Shown here piece after piece: positions 53,748 to 62,802 of a stretch of DNA of 64,000 bases. Numbering within the stretch: the stretch's first letter is position 1; each line of letters starts with the position of its first letter. Origin of the DNA: JABDMH01 sp965223165. Lineage in GTDB: Bacteria; Bacteroidota; Bacteroidia; Chitinophagales; Saprospiraceae. The notes beneath the pieces were generated by a model. The model saw only the letters and a list, made by a program, of their open reading frames with translations. It was not told the DNA's origin and ran no database searches. The stretch is from NCBI GenBank assembly GCA_965223165.1, contig CBDCVQ010000011.1, forward strand, positions 124,001 to 188,000. The letters are read 5' to 3'. A program made the position numbers and the translations under genes.

Positions 53748-55103
53748 GTGGAGCGTACAAGTGAGCAAGTGACCAGTTGGGGCAGGTACCCGGTCACCCA
53801 GGGCACGATAGTCAGGCCGGGCACGGAGGAAGAAGTCCGGGCTGCCCTCCAGTCGGCCGTATCGCTGATCCCCCGCGGCAATGCCCGATCATACGGAGAC
53901 GCTGCCTTACACCACCACATGGTCTCCGCCATGCAGCTCAATCGCATTCTCTCCTTTGACCCAGCAGAGGCCACCATTACCTGCGAGGCTGGGGTGCTCC
54001 TCTGTGATATCTTGGTGGAGGTCGTGCCAAAGGGCTTTTTTCTCGGTGTGACCACCGGCACTAAGTTTGTTTCGATCGGCGGGGCGATTGCGGCAGATGT
54101 ACATGGAAAGAATCACCACCGAGTAGGGAGTTTCTCCTCGTTCGTGCAAAGCTTCGACTTGATTCAACCGGATGGGACCAGTGTCACCTGCAGCCGAGAA
54201 TCACATCCCGATCTGTTTTGGGCCACCTTCGGCGGTATGGGTCTGACGGGATTTATCCTGCGGGCTACGCTCCGATTGATCCGCATAGAATCTGCCTACA
54301 TTTGCGAAACCTCCCAGGCCACGTTTTCTCTTGCCGGGCTGCTCCATGCCCTACAAGAACACCAGGCATGCTCCTACGCCGTGGCGTGGATCGACAGCTT
54401 TTCCACGAGGGCCGGAAAGCTTCGTGCTTTGCTCTCCACGGGTGAGCATGTCAACCGAGAAGACCTGGCCGGCAGTGTCAAGAATGATCCTTTGGCCGTA
54501 AAGCATCATTCTTTACTGAGCATTGGCTCCCATTTTCCCGGAGTCTTCCTCAACGACTGGAGCATGCGAGTATTCAATCGGCTGCGCTTTGAGCGCGGTC
54601 GGCTGCGGGCTGGCTCACGCATCGTGCACTACGACCAGTTTTTCTATCCGTTGGATAAGATTGGTTGGTGGAATCGGATCTATGGCCCCAAGGGCTTCGC
54701 GCAGTATCAGTTTCAGGTGTCACCAGCCCATGCGGAGGCCGCCTTTAGCGAGGCCTTTGCCCTGCTGGGTCGCGAGCGGACGTACTCCTTTCTTACGGTC
54801 TTGAAGATGTTTGGCCAAGGGAATGAGCAATCTCCGCTGTCCTTTCCCGCCAAAGGGTTCGCCCTTTCCTTGGATTTCAAGATGACCCCATCGCTGCTTT
54901 CGACCCTAAATAAACTAGACGGGATTGTACTGAAGTATGGCGGAAAGATCTACTTGGCTAAGGACGCTCGGATGACCCGTCGATTTTTCGAAGATACGTA
55001 CCCTCGTGCTGGCGAATTTCGCAAGCATCTAGCTAGCCATCCAGACCCAGGAAAATACCAGTCTTTGCTTTCCAACAGAATCGGTTTGACCGCTACCTCA
55101 TGA
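53748..55103 (+). CDS. DprE1-like FAD-dependent decaprenylphosphoryl sugar oxidase
   Basis: A 451-residue protein from a GTG start. The FAD domain has PRGNARSYGD and the family-typical VHGKNHHRVGSF (about residues 118-129). The substrate domain ends in FGQGN, PLSFPAKGFALSLDF and YLAKDARMTRRFF, matching the C-terminal active-site region of mycobacterial DprE1. The residue equivalent to the benzothiazinone-reactive Cys387 is Ser374 here, and the active-site Lys is retained at about 405. With DprE2 it would epimerise a polyprenyl-phospho-ribose at C2'. It overlaps the SDR gene by 4 bp. Confidence 0.84.
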   Translation: MERTSEQVTSWGRYPVTQGTIVRPGTEEEVRAALQSAVSLIPRGNARSYGDAALHHHMVSAMQLNRILSFDPAEATITCEAGVLLCDILVEVVPKGFFLGVTTGTKFVSIGGAIAADVHGKNHHRVGSFSSFVQSFDLIQPDGTSVTCSRESHPDLFWATFGGMGLTGFILRATLRLIRIESAYICETSQATFSLAGLLHALQEHQACSYAVAWIDSFSTRAGKLRALLSTGEHVNREDLAGSVKNDPLAVKHHSLLSIGSHFPGVFLNDWSMRVFNRLRFERGRLRAGSRIVHYDQFFYPLDKIGWWNRIYGPKGFAQYQFQVSPAHAEAAFSEAFALLGRERTYSFLTVLKMFGQGNEQSPLSFPAKGFALSLDFKMTPSLLSTLNKLDGIVLKYGGKIYLAKDARMTRRFFEDTYPRAGEFRKHLASHPDPGKYQSLLSNRIGLTATS

Positions 55104-55828
55104 ACAAAATACTATTGTTAGGAGCGACCTCGGGCATCGGCTCGGCCTACACCCGGAGATTGGCATCGGCCGGTCACGATCTCCTACTCTGCGGCCGCAG
55201 CACGCACGAGCTCGAGCAGCTAGCTCAGGACATGATCAAGCAGTTTTCGGTAGACATCAGGACCTGCCTCCTGGACATCACCAGACCGGAGGACCAGCTC
55301 CCCTTCTGGAAGAAATATGGAGGCACGATCGACGATGTTTTCGTAGCCATCGGCTTTCTTGCTCCCGAAGGAGATCGATCGGCAGAAGCTTTGGTCACCA
55401 CGATTCAAGCCAACTACCTGGGTATCGCCACGATGCTGGAACTCGCTGCCACCGACTTTGCTAAAAGGGGTTCTGGCAGTATTATTTGCATTAGTTCGGT
55501 GGCGGGTGAGCGGGGACGAAAATCCAACTATTGGTATGGCAGTGCCAAGGCAGGCCTGACGGCATTTCTGGCCGGTCTACGTCATCGACTACATGGGCAT
55601 GGAGTCCACGTAGCCACCATCAAAGCCGGCTACGTCCGGACCAAAATGATTGCCCACCTAAAGACCCCTCCCCTGCTAACCGCCACACCGGAAGAGGTAG
55701 CGAATGTGATCTACCGCAAAGCCTACTTACAGCGTCGGGATGTGATCTATGTCAAATCCATCTGGCGGCCCATTATGTTCATCATCCGGCATTTACCAGC
55801 GTTTATTTTCAAGCGGTTGGATTTGTAG
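55100..55828 (+). CDS. Short-chain dehydrogenase, DprE2-like ketoreductase
   Basis: A 242-residue SDR with the cofactor motif LLGATSGIGSAY, the catalytic Ser in ICISSVAGERG and the Tyr-Lys pair in YGSAKAG. It starts 4 bp inside the DprE1-like gene. SDR partners of DprE1 (DprE2) reduce the keto intermediate to complete epimerisation of the lipid-linked pentose. The C-terminus has a hydrophobic, basic end (MFIIRHLPAFIFKRL), as in DprE2 proteins that associate with the membrane. Assignment depends on the neighbour. Confidence 0.8.
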   Translation: MNKILLLGATSGIGSAYTRRLASAGHDLLLCGRSTHELEQLAQDMIKQFSVDIRTCLLDITRPEDQLPFWKKYGGTIDDVFVAIGFLAPEGDRSAEALVTTIQANYLGIATMLELAATDFAKRGSGSIICISSVAGERGRKSNYWYGSAKAGLTAFLAGLRHRLHGHGVHVATIKAGYVRTKMIAHLKTPPLLTATPEEVANVIYRKAYLQRRDVIYVKSIWRPIMFIIRHLPAFIFKRLDL

Positions 55829-55941
55829 GGGCCTTGGATCATTTGGCGAGATCCTCGGCAGATTAGACCTTGGCAAGCTGTACATTTGGCTGAGAGAGCC
55901 CGTGGAGACGGCTGTTTCAACTGCTCGAAGAAATCCCAGTC

Positions 55942-57129
55942 GTGAAGACCAAGAAGCACATCGTATTGATCGGATTGATCCTGCTGATCCTGCAGGAGTG
56001 CCTCTTTCGATTATTCTTTCCCCTGCCTGAGTTATCTAATTTTCACAAGACCAATTATCTGCCAAAACCCGATGGCAAGACCGCTCCGAGAGTGTGGTAT
56101 GAGAAACTTTGGTATCAGTCCACACCCGACCAGACACCGAAGTACCTCCATCAATACAATGGGTACGGATTTAGAGACGAGGAGTGGACGGTAGAGAAGA
56201 TCCAAGGCCGGCCGAGGACTCTATTTATTGGGGACAGCTTCGTTGAGGGGGCTATGGCCCCCCAGGAAGGCACCCTGACATCGCTGCTCCAGCAGATGCT
56301 GGGATCTGACCAGATGGAGGTGATGAATATGGGCATCATCGGCGTGGGCCTGGATGCCTACATTGCCCTGCTCCGCGACGCACTACCTGCCTTTCGACCC
56401 GACTTTGTCCTTCTCCTTCTCTACGCCAACGATGCCCCGACCCGCCCATTCCAACCTTCGCTCCAGCCGTTCGAACCTCGCTATTATGCTCGATGGCAAC
56501 CCCGACTGCTCACCTTGTTGGGCATACTCATTTCCGGCGACCCCCTGCCCTATCGGAGGAAGCAGCCGGCCTCGCTGATGCCAGCCGTACCTAGCCCAGG
56601 CAACCCTTGGAGCACCCATGCCTTTCGAAATCAGGAGCATGTTCGGCCGGACATTGCTGCAGCGATGAAGGCAGGTACATTCAATCCCTTTCACACTAAC
56701 TGGGTGCTCAAGGAGGAGCTGTTTCTGAAAAAGGAGATCGACTTCACTCCCTACCTTTCTGTCATGCAACAACTGGTCGAAGAGCACGGTACCCAACTGG
56801 CTATTTGTTATCTGCCCAGTCGGCACCAAATCAGCAACTACTACTACCCGTTTGAAAGGGCGACATGCATGAAACTTTGTCCCCCCGTACTCGACCTGAC
56901 CCAAGAACAGTACCACCGACATCGCCGGCATCTGAAGAGGGTCTGCCAAGGACTGAACCTACCGTACCTTGATCTCGCTCCTACCCTCCGAGAATATGAA
57001 GAAAATGATCACCATCTCTATTGGGACTACGATGACCACCTGAGGGAGGAAGGCTATGAGATCGTCGCCAAGGAGTTGCATAGGCAGTGGGAACACTTGT
57101 TCGCTCGAGCACCAAATCTAGTGGAATGA
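55942..57129 (+). CDS. Membrane-anchored SGNH-fold hydrolase (copy A)
   Basis: A 395-residue protein from a GTG start. It has one N-terminal helix (VLIGLILLILQECLF), then the conserved FFPLPELSNF, the block I nucleophile GDSFVEG (Ser99) and the block V YWDYDDHLREEGY carrying the Asp-x-x-His-like pair near residues 364-366. It resembles AlgJ/AlgX/DltD-type SGNH proteins that move or remove acyl groups on surface polymers. A paralogue (59566-60738) shares the same architecture. The next SGNH gene overlaps by 4 bp. Confidence 0.78.
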   Translation: MKTKKHIVLIGLILLILQECLFRLFFPLPELSNFHKTNYLPKPDGKTAPRVWYEKLWYQSTPDQTPKYLHQYNGYGFRDEEWTVEKIQGRPRTLFIGDSFVEGAMAPQEGTLTSLLQQMLGSDQMEVMNMGIIGVGLDAYIALLRDALPAFRPDFVLLLLYANDAPTRPFQPSLQPFEPRYYARWQPRLLTLLGILISGDPLPYRRKQPASLMPAVPSPGNPWSTHAFRNQEHVRPDIAAAMKAGTFNPFHTNWVLKEELFLKKEIDFTPYLSVMQQLVEEHGTQLAICYLPSRHQISNYYYPFERATCMKLCPPVLDLTQEQYHRHRRHLKRVCQGLNLPYLDLAPTLREYEENDHHLYWDYDDHLREEGYEIVAKELHRQWEHLFARAPNLVE

Positions 57130-58526
57130 CCAGGGCAGGGTCGACGAAATTTAAGCCGATGGTCTTTAGTGGGCTGATCTTGCTGATTCTCGCAGGTATG
57201 CTTGAAACGGCTGCATTTGTGGCAGTGGGGTCTAAGGACTATCGACTCAGACTTCGCAATACCCTGCTGTACTTCGGATCGAGCAACCGACCCATCGGAC
57301 CCATGCCGGCTGTGCCCTGGCCCTCAAATACCTTGATGGTTCGAGTGCCCGATGGCCCCAAGACGAAATCGACCTATCGACTGGGTGAACGAGTGATACC
57401 AAATGCCTTCTTGGCATCCAAAACGGCGCTGCTGCGACCGGAAGACCTTCGCGGGGACAGCGCCATCGTGATCATTGGTGGATCTGCCGCCTTTGGCTTC
57501 CCTTACCACTACTCAGAGACCTTTGCTGGAAGGTTGGAAAAGCTGCTGCAGGGCCGGTATCGAGTGGTCAATGTAGCGCAGGTGGGCTGGAGCTCCGGCC
57601 AATTAATCCCCATTGTGCAGCGCGTTGTGACCGCCTACCCGGTCAAGGCCTTGGTCGTCTTTAGCGGCAACAATGAATGGGTGCAATGGTCTCATGTGGA
57701 AAGGCGAGGTAAGCGGAAGCTCACGCTCCAGTTTTATCAGCTGTGCTCCTACAGTCACCTGCTTTCCAGTATTGTCTATCGCCAACTGATACGTGCGCCA
57801 CGAAACACGCTGGACATCGTTCAGGACCGGATAGGTGACTACCAACCCCACCAAGAATTGACCGGCATCGACTTTGCCTTGAAGCACCCCATCCACCGCT
57901 ATCGTCCCTTTGACCCACAGGAGTGGCAAGAGCTCAAGTCAGACTATTTGCAACGTTTTGAGCAAAACCTGCGGCAAATAGTACAAGCATGTGCAGAGCT
58001 TAAGATACCGACCCTGCTTCTCACCATGCCTTATAAGCATCGGTTGTCGCCGGCGTGGAAACACCCACAGCCCCTCTACCCCACTGCCAAGCAAGAACCT
58101 GTGTTGGATCTCCTCATCCAGCGGATCCAAAGGCGGCTGGCGCAAGACCAGTGGGACCAAGCACTCGCTGCGGCGGATACGGCCCTAGCCCTATCTCCCT
58201 CCTCCAGTCTCCTGCATTACCTAAAAGCCGAGGCCTTGGCAGGCAAGCAGTCCTGGTCTGCCGCCACCTCGGCCTATGCTTTAGCGCGAGAAAACATGAT
58301 CGGCAATTTGGGCAGCGTGCGCTCTGTCAATAAGGTGATCAGGCGAGTCGCCCAATCGTCGGAAGCCGCCCTCATCGATATCTGTGATCGGTTTGCAACC
58401 TCCTCAGCCGCATACTTCACGGAGGACCTTATCGACGATGACTGTCACCCAAATGCGGAGGGACACAAAATCATTGCCGAGCACATCTTGCATCAAATGC
58501 GAGCTACCGGAATAGCAGAAAAGTGA
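57126..58526 (+). CDS. SGNH-fold protein with helical repeat segment (copy B)
   Basis: About 466 residues. It has an N-terminal helix (VFSGLILLILAGMLETAAFV), block I in variant form (IIGGSAAFGFP, Ser retained), a mid-region VVFSGNNEWV with the block III Asn, and block V DDDCHPNAEGHKIIAEH. A helical stretch resembling TPR units lies at about residues 350-410 (QDQWDQALAAADTALALSPS). The ATG at 57126 overlaps the previous stop as ATGA. It may bind and act on the same substrate as the other SGNH genes. Confidence 0.74.
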   Translation: MTRAGSTKFKPMVFSGLILLILAGMLETAAFVAVGSKDYRLRLRNTLLYFGSSNRPIGPMPAVPWPSNTLMVRVPDGPKTKSTYRLGERVIPNAFLASKTALLRPEDLRGDSAIVIIGGSAAFGFPYHYSETFAGRLEKLLQGRYRVVNVAQVGWSSGQLIPIVQRVVTAYPVKALVVFSGNNEWVQWSHVERRGKRKLTLQFYQLCSYSHLLSSIVYRQLIRAPRNTLDIVQDRIGDYQPHQELTGIDFALKHPIHRYRPFDPQEWQELKSDYLQRFEQNLRQIVQACAELKIPTLLLTMPYKHRLSPAWKHPQPLYPTAKQEPVLDLLIQRIQRRLAQDQWDQALAAADTALALSPSSSLLHYLKAEALAGKQSWSAATSAYALARENMIGNLGSVRSVNKVIRRVAQSSEAALIDICDRFATSSAAYFTEDLIDDDCHPNAEGHKIIAEHILHQMRATGIAEK

Positions 58527-58611
58527 TGTCTTAGTCGACCTGGTGCCGAGACAGTCGAATGCGCTCAATGCAAGGCTTCAAATTTGTAGATTAGCCAAAA
58601 CGCATCGCGAA

Positions 58612-59553
58612 GTGCCAAAAAGAAAATGGCCCCTACTATTGCTAGTTGTACTAAGTCTGGTCGTTTCGGAAATCCTTGTGCGCATCGTCGCGGGAGATCG
58701 GTTGGTACTATGGGAGACTGAGCGAAATCTGCTGTATGATCACCACAAAGATCTGGGCTGGTTCCCCCGAGAAAATTCCAGCAGTAGGTTCTACGGTAGT
58801 GTCTGGTTTACGGCTCGTCACAATAACCGCGGATTTCGCGATCAAGACCATGGCCAGAAAAGGAAGAAGCGCATGGTGTTCCTGGGCGATTCCTTCGTGT
58901 GGGGCTACGACGTGGAAGCAGAGGACCGCTTCACTGATCTGCTACGTGATTCCTTTCCGGACTGGGAGATCCTAAATCTCGGGGTGAGTGGCTATGGTAC
59001 GGACCAATCGTTTATACTCTTGCAGGAGCAATTCAGCTATTATCAGCCCGATGTCGTCTTCTACCTCTATGACTTTGCCAGTGATCCGCTGGATAACTCC
59101 CGCAATAGAAATTATGGTGGCTACTACAAGCCTCAGTTTGTGCCGGCGGGAAACCAGCTGCAATTGTCGGGCATTCCCGTTCCGAAGACCTATTATTACT
59201 ATGCCCGTGAGCATAGCTTATGGTTTCGAAGTTATCTAATCCGATTGGCCTGCAAAGTCTTCATATGGGCCAGATACCCCCTTAACGTGGTCGAAGACAC
59301 GGAGTTGTCTAGCGATATTCTGCATGCCATGCGGAATTTTGTCAACGCCCAAGGTATACCCTTCTATCTTGGATTTACGGAGCTGGGTAGCAACGGAGCG
59401 GAGATCAATTTTTGTAGAAGCTTTCAAATGGCATGTGTTGACCTGACCACGCCGCTGCGATTTCCTGCCCAGGGCGAACATTGGACACCGGAAGGTCACA
59501 AGGTCGTCAGAGACAAAATCGTGGCATTCTTGCACCGCGAAGGCATCAGGTAA
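58612..59553 (+). CDS. Membrane-anchored SGNH-fold hydrolase (copy C)
   Basis: About 313 residues. An N-terminal helix (WPLLLLVVLSLVVSEILV) is followed by NNRGFRD, block I VFLGDSFVWGYDVE, block II GVSGYGTDQSF and block V GEHWTPEGHKVV with the catalytic His. A GTG at 58612 gives an N-terminus that runs straight into the membrane helix; a GTG at 58543 would add 23 residues. Third SGNH gene in a row on the plus strand. Confidence 0.76.
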   Translation: MPKRKWPLLLLVVLSLVVSEILVRIVAGDRLVLWETERNLLYDHHKDLGWFPRENSSSRFYGSVWFTARHNNRGFRDQDHGQKRKKRMVFLGDSFVWGYDVEAEDRFTDLLRDSFPDWEILNLGVSGYGTDQSFILLQEQFSYYQPDVVFYLYDFASDPLDNSRNRNYGGYYKPQFVPAGNQLQLSGIPVPKTYYYYAREHSLWFRSYLIRLACKVFIWARYPLNVVEDTELSSDILHAMRNFVNAQGIPFYLGFTELGSNGAEINFCRSFQMACVDLTTPLRFPAQGEHWTPEGHKVVRDKIVAFLHREGIR

Positions 59554-59565
59554 TCCACCCGATCT

Positions 59566-60738
59566 TCACTCTGCCACGACCCTTTCTCGGATCCGACGAT
59601 AGATCTCTTGGCCCAATAGGCGATACCCCTCCCCCCGCATGTGATCATCATATTTCCAATAAAGATGTCTTCCCCTTTGCTCATGGTCTCTGACGAAACC
59701 TGTCAGATCGATGAATGAGACATTGTGCCTGCGACATTCTTCTGCCAATGCATGTTGATGCACCTGATAGGCTGATCCGGTGAGATCCAGACTATCATCA
59801 CACAGGATCTGGCAAAACTCCCTTTCAAAGGGATAGTAGTAGGTCGTCGTGAGGTTTCTACTGGGAATGTACACCACGACCGGACGCGCCTTAAACTCCC
59901 GGCAGAAATATTGGAGGTATGGAATGGCCTCACCCAAGGCGGGAGACCTACTCAGGTTTTGCGCTTCATTGTACAAATTATTGGTACGAAACGGACTAAA
60001 GGTTCCTGCCCGCATCGCGGAAGCAATGTCGGCGTTGACATGATCCTGCAATTGCTCTTCCTTGGTACTCCATGGGTTGGCAGAAGAGGCCACGCTGGGT
60101 ATATATGGGCGCGCCCCGGCATCAAACCGGAATCTGACCGGAGATCCGCCCTGCCACTGGTGCAGCAATTCCAGCAATCTTGGCTTCGCCTGAGGGTAGG
60201 CCTTGGCGCTGAGATACAGATCCGGAATCCTTGGCACTCGTTGGGTCAGGTCATTGGTAGAAATGCATAGAAAAAGGTAGTCAGGCTGAAAAATGGGTAG
60301 CACATCGGTGGCTAGCTGCAGATAGGCATCCAATCCGGCTCCCATCATGCCCCCGTTGAAGACCTCAAATTGTCCGGTGGAGGCCATTTCAAAACTTCGA
60401 GGAATGGTGTTTTCATGCTCTGCCATGATACCCTCCACAAAACTGTCGCCGACAAATATGGCCCGGGCCTTCCCGGCTGGCTTGGATCGGCTCCATTCGC
60501 TGCCGCGAAATCCGTAGCGGTTCATATCATGTAAGAACTGGTGGGCGGTATCCGGCGAAGACTCCCAGTACCATGGCTGGTCGCGGAGATGGGCAAATTG
60601 ACCCTCTACCTCCGCCAATCGCATGTAATTGATACGATCAAAATTGCTTAACTCCGGCAGCGGGAAAAAGAAACGAAACGTGACCTCCTGAAATAGAAGC
60701 AAGAACAAGATATAGGCGATCATCCTAAGTCGCTTCAT
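59566..60738 (-). CDS. Membrane-anchored SGNH-fold hydrolase (copy D, paralogue of A)
   Basis: A 390-residue protein very similar in layout to copy A: N-terminal helix, FFPLPELSNF, GDSFVEG (nucleophile Ser), ANPWST, AGTFSPFRTN and YWKYDDHMRGEGY. Its stop lies 13 bp from the stop of copy C, on the opposite strand. It starts 5 bp after the stop of the GT-C-like gene, so these two form one operon. Two close paralogues facing each other suggest two substrates or two polymer positions. Confidence 0.78.
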   Translation of the reverse strand: MKRLRMIAYILFLLLFQEVTFRFFFPLPELSNFDRINYMRLAEVEGQFAHLRDQPWYWESSPDTAHQFLHDMNRYGFRGSEWSRSKPAGKARAIFVGDSFVEGIMAEHENTIPRSFEMASTGQFEVFNGGMMGAGLDAYLQLATDVLPIFQPDYLFLCISTNDLTQRVPRIPDLYLSAKAYPQAKPRLLELLHQWQGGSPVRFRFDAGARPYIPSVASSANPWSTKEEQLQDHVNADIASAMRAGTFSPFRTNNLYNEAQNLSRSPALGEAIPYLQYFCREFKARPVVVYIPSRNLTTTYYYPFEREFCQILCDDSLDLTGSAYQVHQHALAEECRRHNVSFIDLTGFVRDHEQRGRHLYWKYDDHMRGEGYRLLGQEIYRRIRERVVAE

Positions 60739-60743
60739 ACACG

Positions 60744-62714
60744 TTAGGGATTAGCGTCTTGGTCATCTAAGGTATCCTGCAGGAGTACACGTAGCTCGCG
60801 ATTGAGCGCGACGATATCCTCGTCCTGCCACCTCTCCAGATACTGGTCGGTCAGCTTCAACAACTCCGGTCTCAGTCCCGCTTGAATGCCACAATCGATG
60901 GCGATACGCATCGCCTGCTTGTGGGTGGGATACTGCAATTCGATCAGTGTCAAGCTGTGCTCATAAGCTGCCCGATAATCTCGCAGAAAATAATGCGATT
61001 CCATCAGGCCTACATAATTGGCTGCCAAGCTAGCATCAAATGTTCGGGCCAACTCGTGGTAGCGGAGTGCCTCCTCGTAGTTTTTTTCGCGCGTCCGATA
61101 GTGCCGAGCGATCTTCCACAATAGATTGGCATATTCGATGTCTCCACCACGTAAAGCGTAGGGTCCCAGTTCGCGCGCCACGTCAAGATATCGGGTCAGA
61201 TACTGTATGGAGTCGTCCTGCACCAGATCAAGCCCGGCGTGGATATCCCCGGCCGATCGTATCCAATACGTCTTGAAGACGTGCTTGCCAATTTTCTCCA
61301 ATCGGTGCGAGAGCATCTGGCGGTCGCTATTCACCCAGAAAACGGGCAGCGCCAGGAGACAAAGCGCAAGGATCGGACCCAGTAGCATGGACGGCTGTCT
61401 CCCCCTCCACTGACCGGCCAGCGCCAGAACCGTGACGATCAGCACCGGGCCCGGGAGCGAAAACAGATCCACATCCATCGGCATGCTCATGAGTGGATTG
61501 TACGCAAAGAAGAGTAGCAGATAAAAGTAAAGGGTGCTCGCCATGATTTTTACCGGCATTGCCTCCCACCGAATGGCATGCCGATAGTTCAGACCCACCA
61601 CCATCAAGAAGAACAAGGCCGCACCGGACCACAGAAAGAACATGTTGAAGTAGTCGAAAAAATGGTTGAGGTGAAACAGCGTATACCGATCCAGGGGTGG
61701 ATCGGGCGGTATGATAGGAAGAAACAGCCGCTCATAGGCATCCATATCCGGTGCGAGAAAGCGGGCATCCTGATGATCTCCCAAGACAAAGAGGTAGACA
61801 AAGAGCCCACCGGCGGTCAAGGGCAACATCACTCGAGTGATCAAGTGCCGCCAAGAAATCGATGGCGAGGAATCGGTCGAAACACGACGGCGTCCATCAT
61901 AGACAGCGAGCAAGGCAGAGGGTATCAGGATGAGGCTGGAGCCATGGAGCTTGAGACAACAGAGCAGCAGGATGATCAAAATGATCAGGACGTCCATGGA
62001 TGGCTTCTGCAAGTACTTGAGCAACCAAAGGAGATAAGCCGTAAGGCACAGTAGCACAGGAGCATAAATCTCCTCATAACCGAAAAAGAATTGCAGAAAC
62101 GGGGCAGAGGCGCCCATCAATGCAATGCCCGCCCGCAGTCGAGTGCCAGGCAAATACTTCCATACATAGGATAACCACAACCACACATACAGTCCACCCG
62201 AAAGGGAGCCGAGCCATCGAAACACCTGGGTATGCGTCAGACCGGTCCAGTAGGAGGTCAGTCTGACCGCGCTGAGTACGGTGGTATTGCCAGACTTTAG
62301 GTCAAAGAAATTGAGCGCCAGGAGTTCCTTTAGATATTTGGCATCGTAAGACGTCGTTCGCAACCCCATGCGGTCCTTGAAGAGGGGGGCATCACCATAA
62401 AGGCTGTCGTGCATCGCGCACTGGTAGAATAGAAACATGGCGGTTATAGCCAGACCGCCGATGAGCCAGCCCGGTCGCGGCACGGATGATGTCAGTCTGG
62501 ATATGCAGAGATGGAGACGATCCGTCTGGGTGGGAGGTAGCTCGATCAACACCAAAGCGATAAGCAGAGCCAGAAACGTCCACGGACCCGGCATCAATGC
62601 CACATGGTGAAGACCCCACCAACTACCTGGCCAAATCACGGCCAGCAGATAGCATGCCCAGCATAAGCGTGCCACCCATCGGTTTCTTGAACTGATCTGC
62701 TTGTCGTTCTCCAT
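60744..62714 (-). CDS. Polytopic membrane protein, GT-C glycosyltransferase-like, with C-terminal TPR-like domain
   Basis: About 656 residues with roughly eleven hydrophobic helices followed by a soluble C-terminal helical-repeat domain (YLDVARELGPYALRGGDIEY and further units). The first large exterior loop carries YGDAPLFKDRM, an acidic motif of the kind that binds metal and lipid-linked sugar in GT-C enzymes. The motif PDPPLDRYTLFHLNHFFDY is shared with the divergent neighbour at 62803. It probably transfers a sugar from a polyprenyl phosphate outside the inner membrane. The ATG at 62714 (MENDKQ) is preferred; the longer frame is antisense noise. Confidence 0.72.
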   Translation of the reverse strand: MENDKQISSRNRWVARLCWACYLLAVIWPGSWWGLHHVALMPGPWTFLALLIALVLIELPPTQTDRLHLCISRLTSSVPRPGWLIGGLAITAMFLFYQCAMHDSLYGDAPLFKDRMGLRTTSYDAKYLKELLALNFFDLKSGNTTVLSAVRLTSYWTGLTHTQVFRWLGSLSGGLYVWLWLSYVWKYLPGTRLRAGIALMGASAPFLQFFFGYEEIYAPVLLCLTAYLLWLLKYLQKPSMDVLIILIILLLCCLKLHGSSLILIPSALLAVYDGRRRVSTDSSPSISWRHLITRVMLPLTAGGLFVYLFVLGDHQDARFLAPDMDAYERLFLPIIPPDPPLDRYTLFHLNHFFDYFNMFFLWSGAALFFLMVVGLNYRHAIRWEAMPVKIMASTLYFYLLLFFAYNPLMSMPMDVDLFSLPGPVLIVTVLALAGQWRGRQPSMLLGPILALCLLALPVFWVNSDRQMLSHRLEKIGKHVFKTYWIRSAGDIHAGLDLVQDDSIQYLTRYLDVARELGPYALRGGDIEYANLLWKIARHYRTREKNYEEALRYHELARTFDASLAANYVGLMESHYFLRDYRAAYEHSLTLIELQYPTHKQAMRIAIDCGIQAGLRPELLKLTDQYLERWQDEDIVALNRELRVLLQDTLDDQDANP

Positions 62715-62802
62715 GCAAGTCCTTGGGGTGGGCGCAATCAAGATAGCAATCTCCAAGAAGTGCCGATTGGGCCCTCCGCGAATTTTTGCAGATTTGTGCG
62801 TG

